Below, piece after piece: positions 5,048 to 5,151 of a stretch of 5,151 nt of DNA (the stretch's first letter is position 1; each line of letters begins with the position of its first letter). Below the pieces are notes generated by a model. That model saw only the letters and a program-made list of their open reading frames with translations. It made no database searches and had not been told where the DNA came from. The translations under genes were made by a program, and so were the position numbers. The DNA comes from CAYJFK01 sp964369475 (GTDB lineage Bacteria > Bacillota > Clostridia > Oscillospirales > Feifaniaceae). Location of the stretch: assembly GCA_964369475.1 (NCBI GenBank), contig CAYJFK010000101.1, forward strand, positions 1 to 5,151, in the 5' to 3' direction.

Positions 5048-5082
5048 AAGAAGCCGATGGAATATTACTCCATCGGCTTCTT
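5048..5082 (-). terminator. Hairpin, probable terminator of the right-edge gene
   Basis: A perfect 14-bp inverted repeat (5048-5061 with 5069-5082) has an ATATTAC loop. It begins two bases past the stop of the leftward gene at the window edge. The leftward tail (CTTCTTCTATAC) is moderately U-rich. The rightward tail is TTTGTTATG, so it may also back up termination of the tRNA transcript. Confidence 0.75.
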
Positions 5083-5084
5083 TG

Positions 5085-5151
5085 TTATGCAGTTACAGCT
5101 TTCTTCACGTTCTGCTCTTGCTTCCATTTTTCATAAGCTTTCATATTATCT
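5085..5151 (-). CDS. C-terminal end of an unidentified protein (partial, cut by window edge)
   Basis: Reading leftward from the window edge, one frame stays open for 21 codons and stops with TAA at 5087-5085. The tail reads DNMKAYEKWKQEQ followed by NVKKAVTA. It is charged, Lys/Glu-rich and helix-like, as expected for a soluble protein's C-terminus. A strong hairpin starts two bases after the stop, which supports a real gene end. The family cannot be named from this fragment. Confidence 0.65.
   Translation of the reverse strand, partial: DNMKAYEKWKQEQNVKKAVTA

Overview
The window reads as ordinary chromosomal DNA of a low-to-moderate GC Bacillota, most likely class Clostridia. The reasons are strong AGGAG/GGAGG ribosome sites, sigma-A-type promoters with near-consensus boxes, A/T-rich intergenic DNA, a tRNA with its CCA end encoded, and protein families typical of gut and anaerobic Firmicutes. 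No mobile element, CRISPR array or phage gene is visible. The genus cannot be named from the sequence alone.

Layout, left to right. A strong hairpin (2-34) ends an upstream unit. A minus-strand YoaK/DUF1275 membrane protein (135-797, TTG start) follows. It is divergent from a plus-strand two-gene unit: a PanB-family ketopantoate hydroxymethyltransferase (967-1833) and a fold-type-I PLP aminotransferase (1880-3079). That unit ends at a hairpin (3084-3110) shared with a convergent minus-strand operon, which encodes a small FMN-binding split-barrel protein (3698-4111) followed by a GNAT acetyltransferase (3118-3672). An HxlR-family regulator (4297-4674) is divergent from that operon. The intergenic space holds two well-formed back-to-back promoters with an inverted repeat between them. 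A tRNA-Leu(UAG) with its own promoter and terminator lies at 4880-4963. The last bases hold the C-terminus of an unidentified minus-strand gene (5085-5151), with a hairpin just past its stop.

How the genes may work together. The PanB-like protein and the aminotransferase form a natural 2-oxo-acid pair: one makes or consumes a 2-oxo acid by transamination, the other adds a hydroxymethyl group to it. Since panC, panD and panE are absent here and some PanB positions are atypical, standard pantothenate synthesis is not the only reading. The HxlR regulator, with a Cys near its N-terminus and a C-terminal Cys triad, probably controls itself and the flavoprotein-acetyltransferase operon in response to a redox-active or electrophilic signal. 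Most of the window is conventional. The two points most worth a second look are the panB-aminotransferase pairing and the HxlR-controlled divergent locus.
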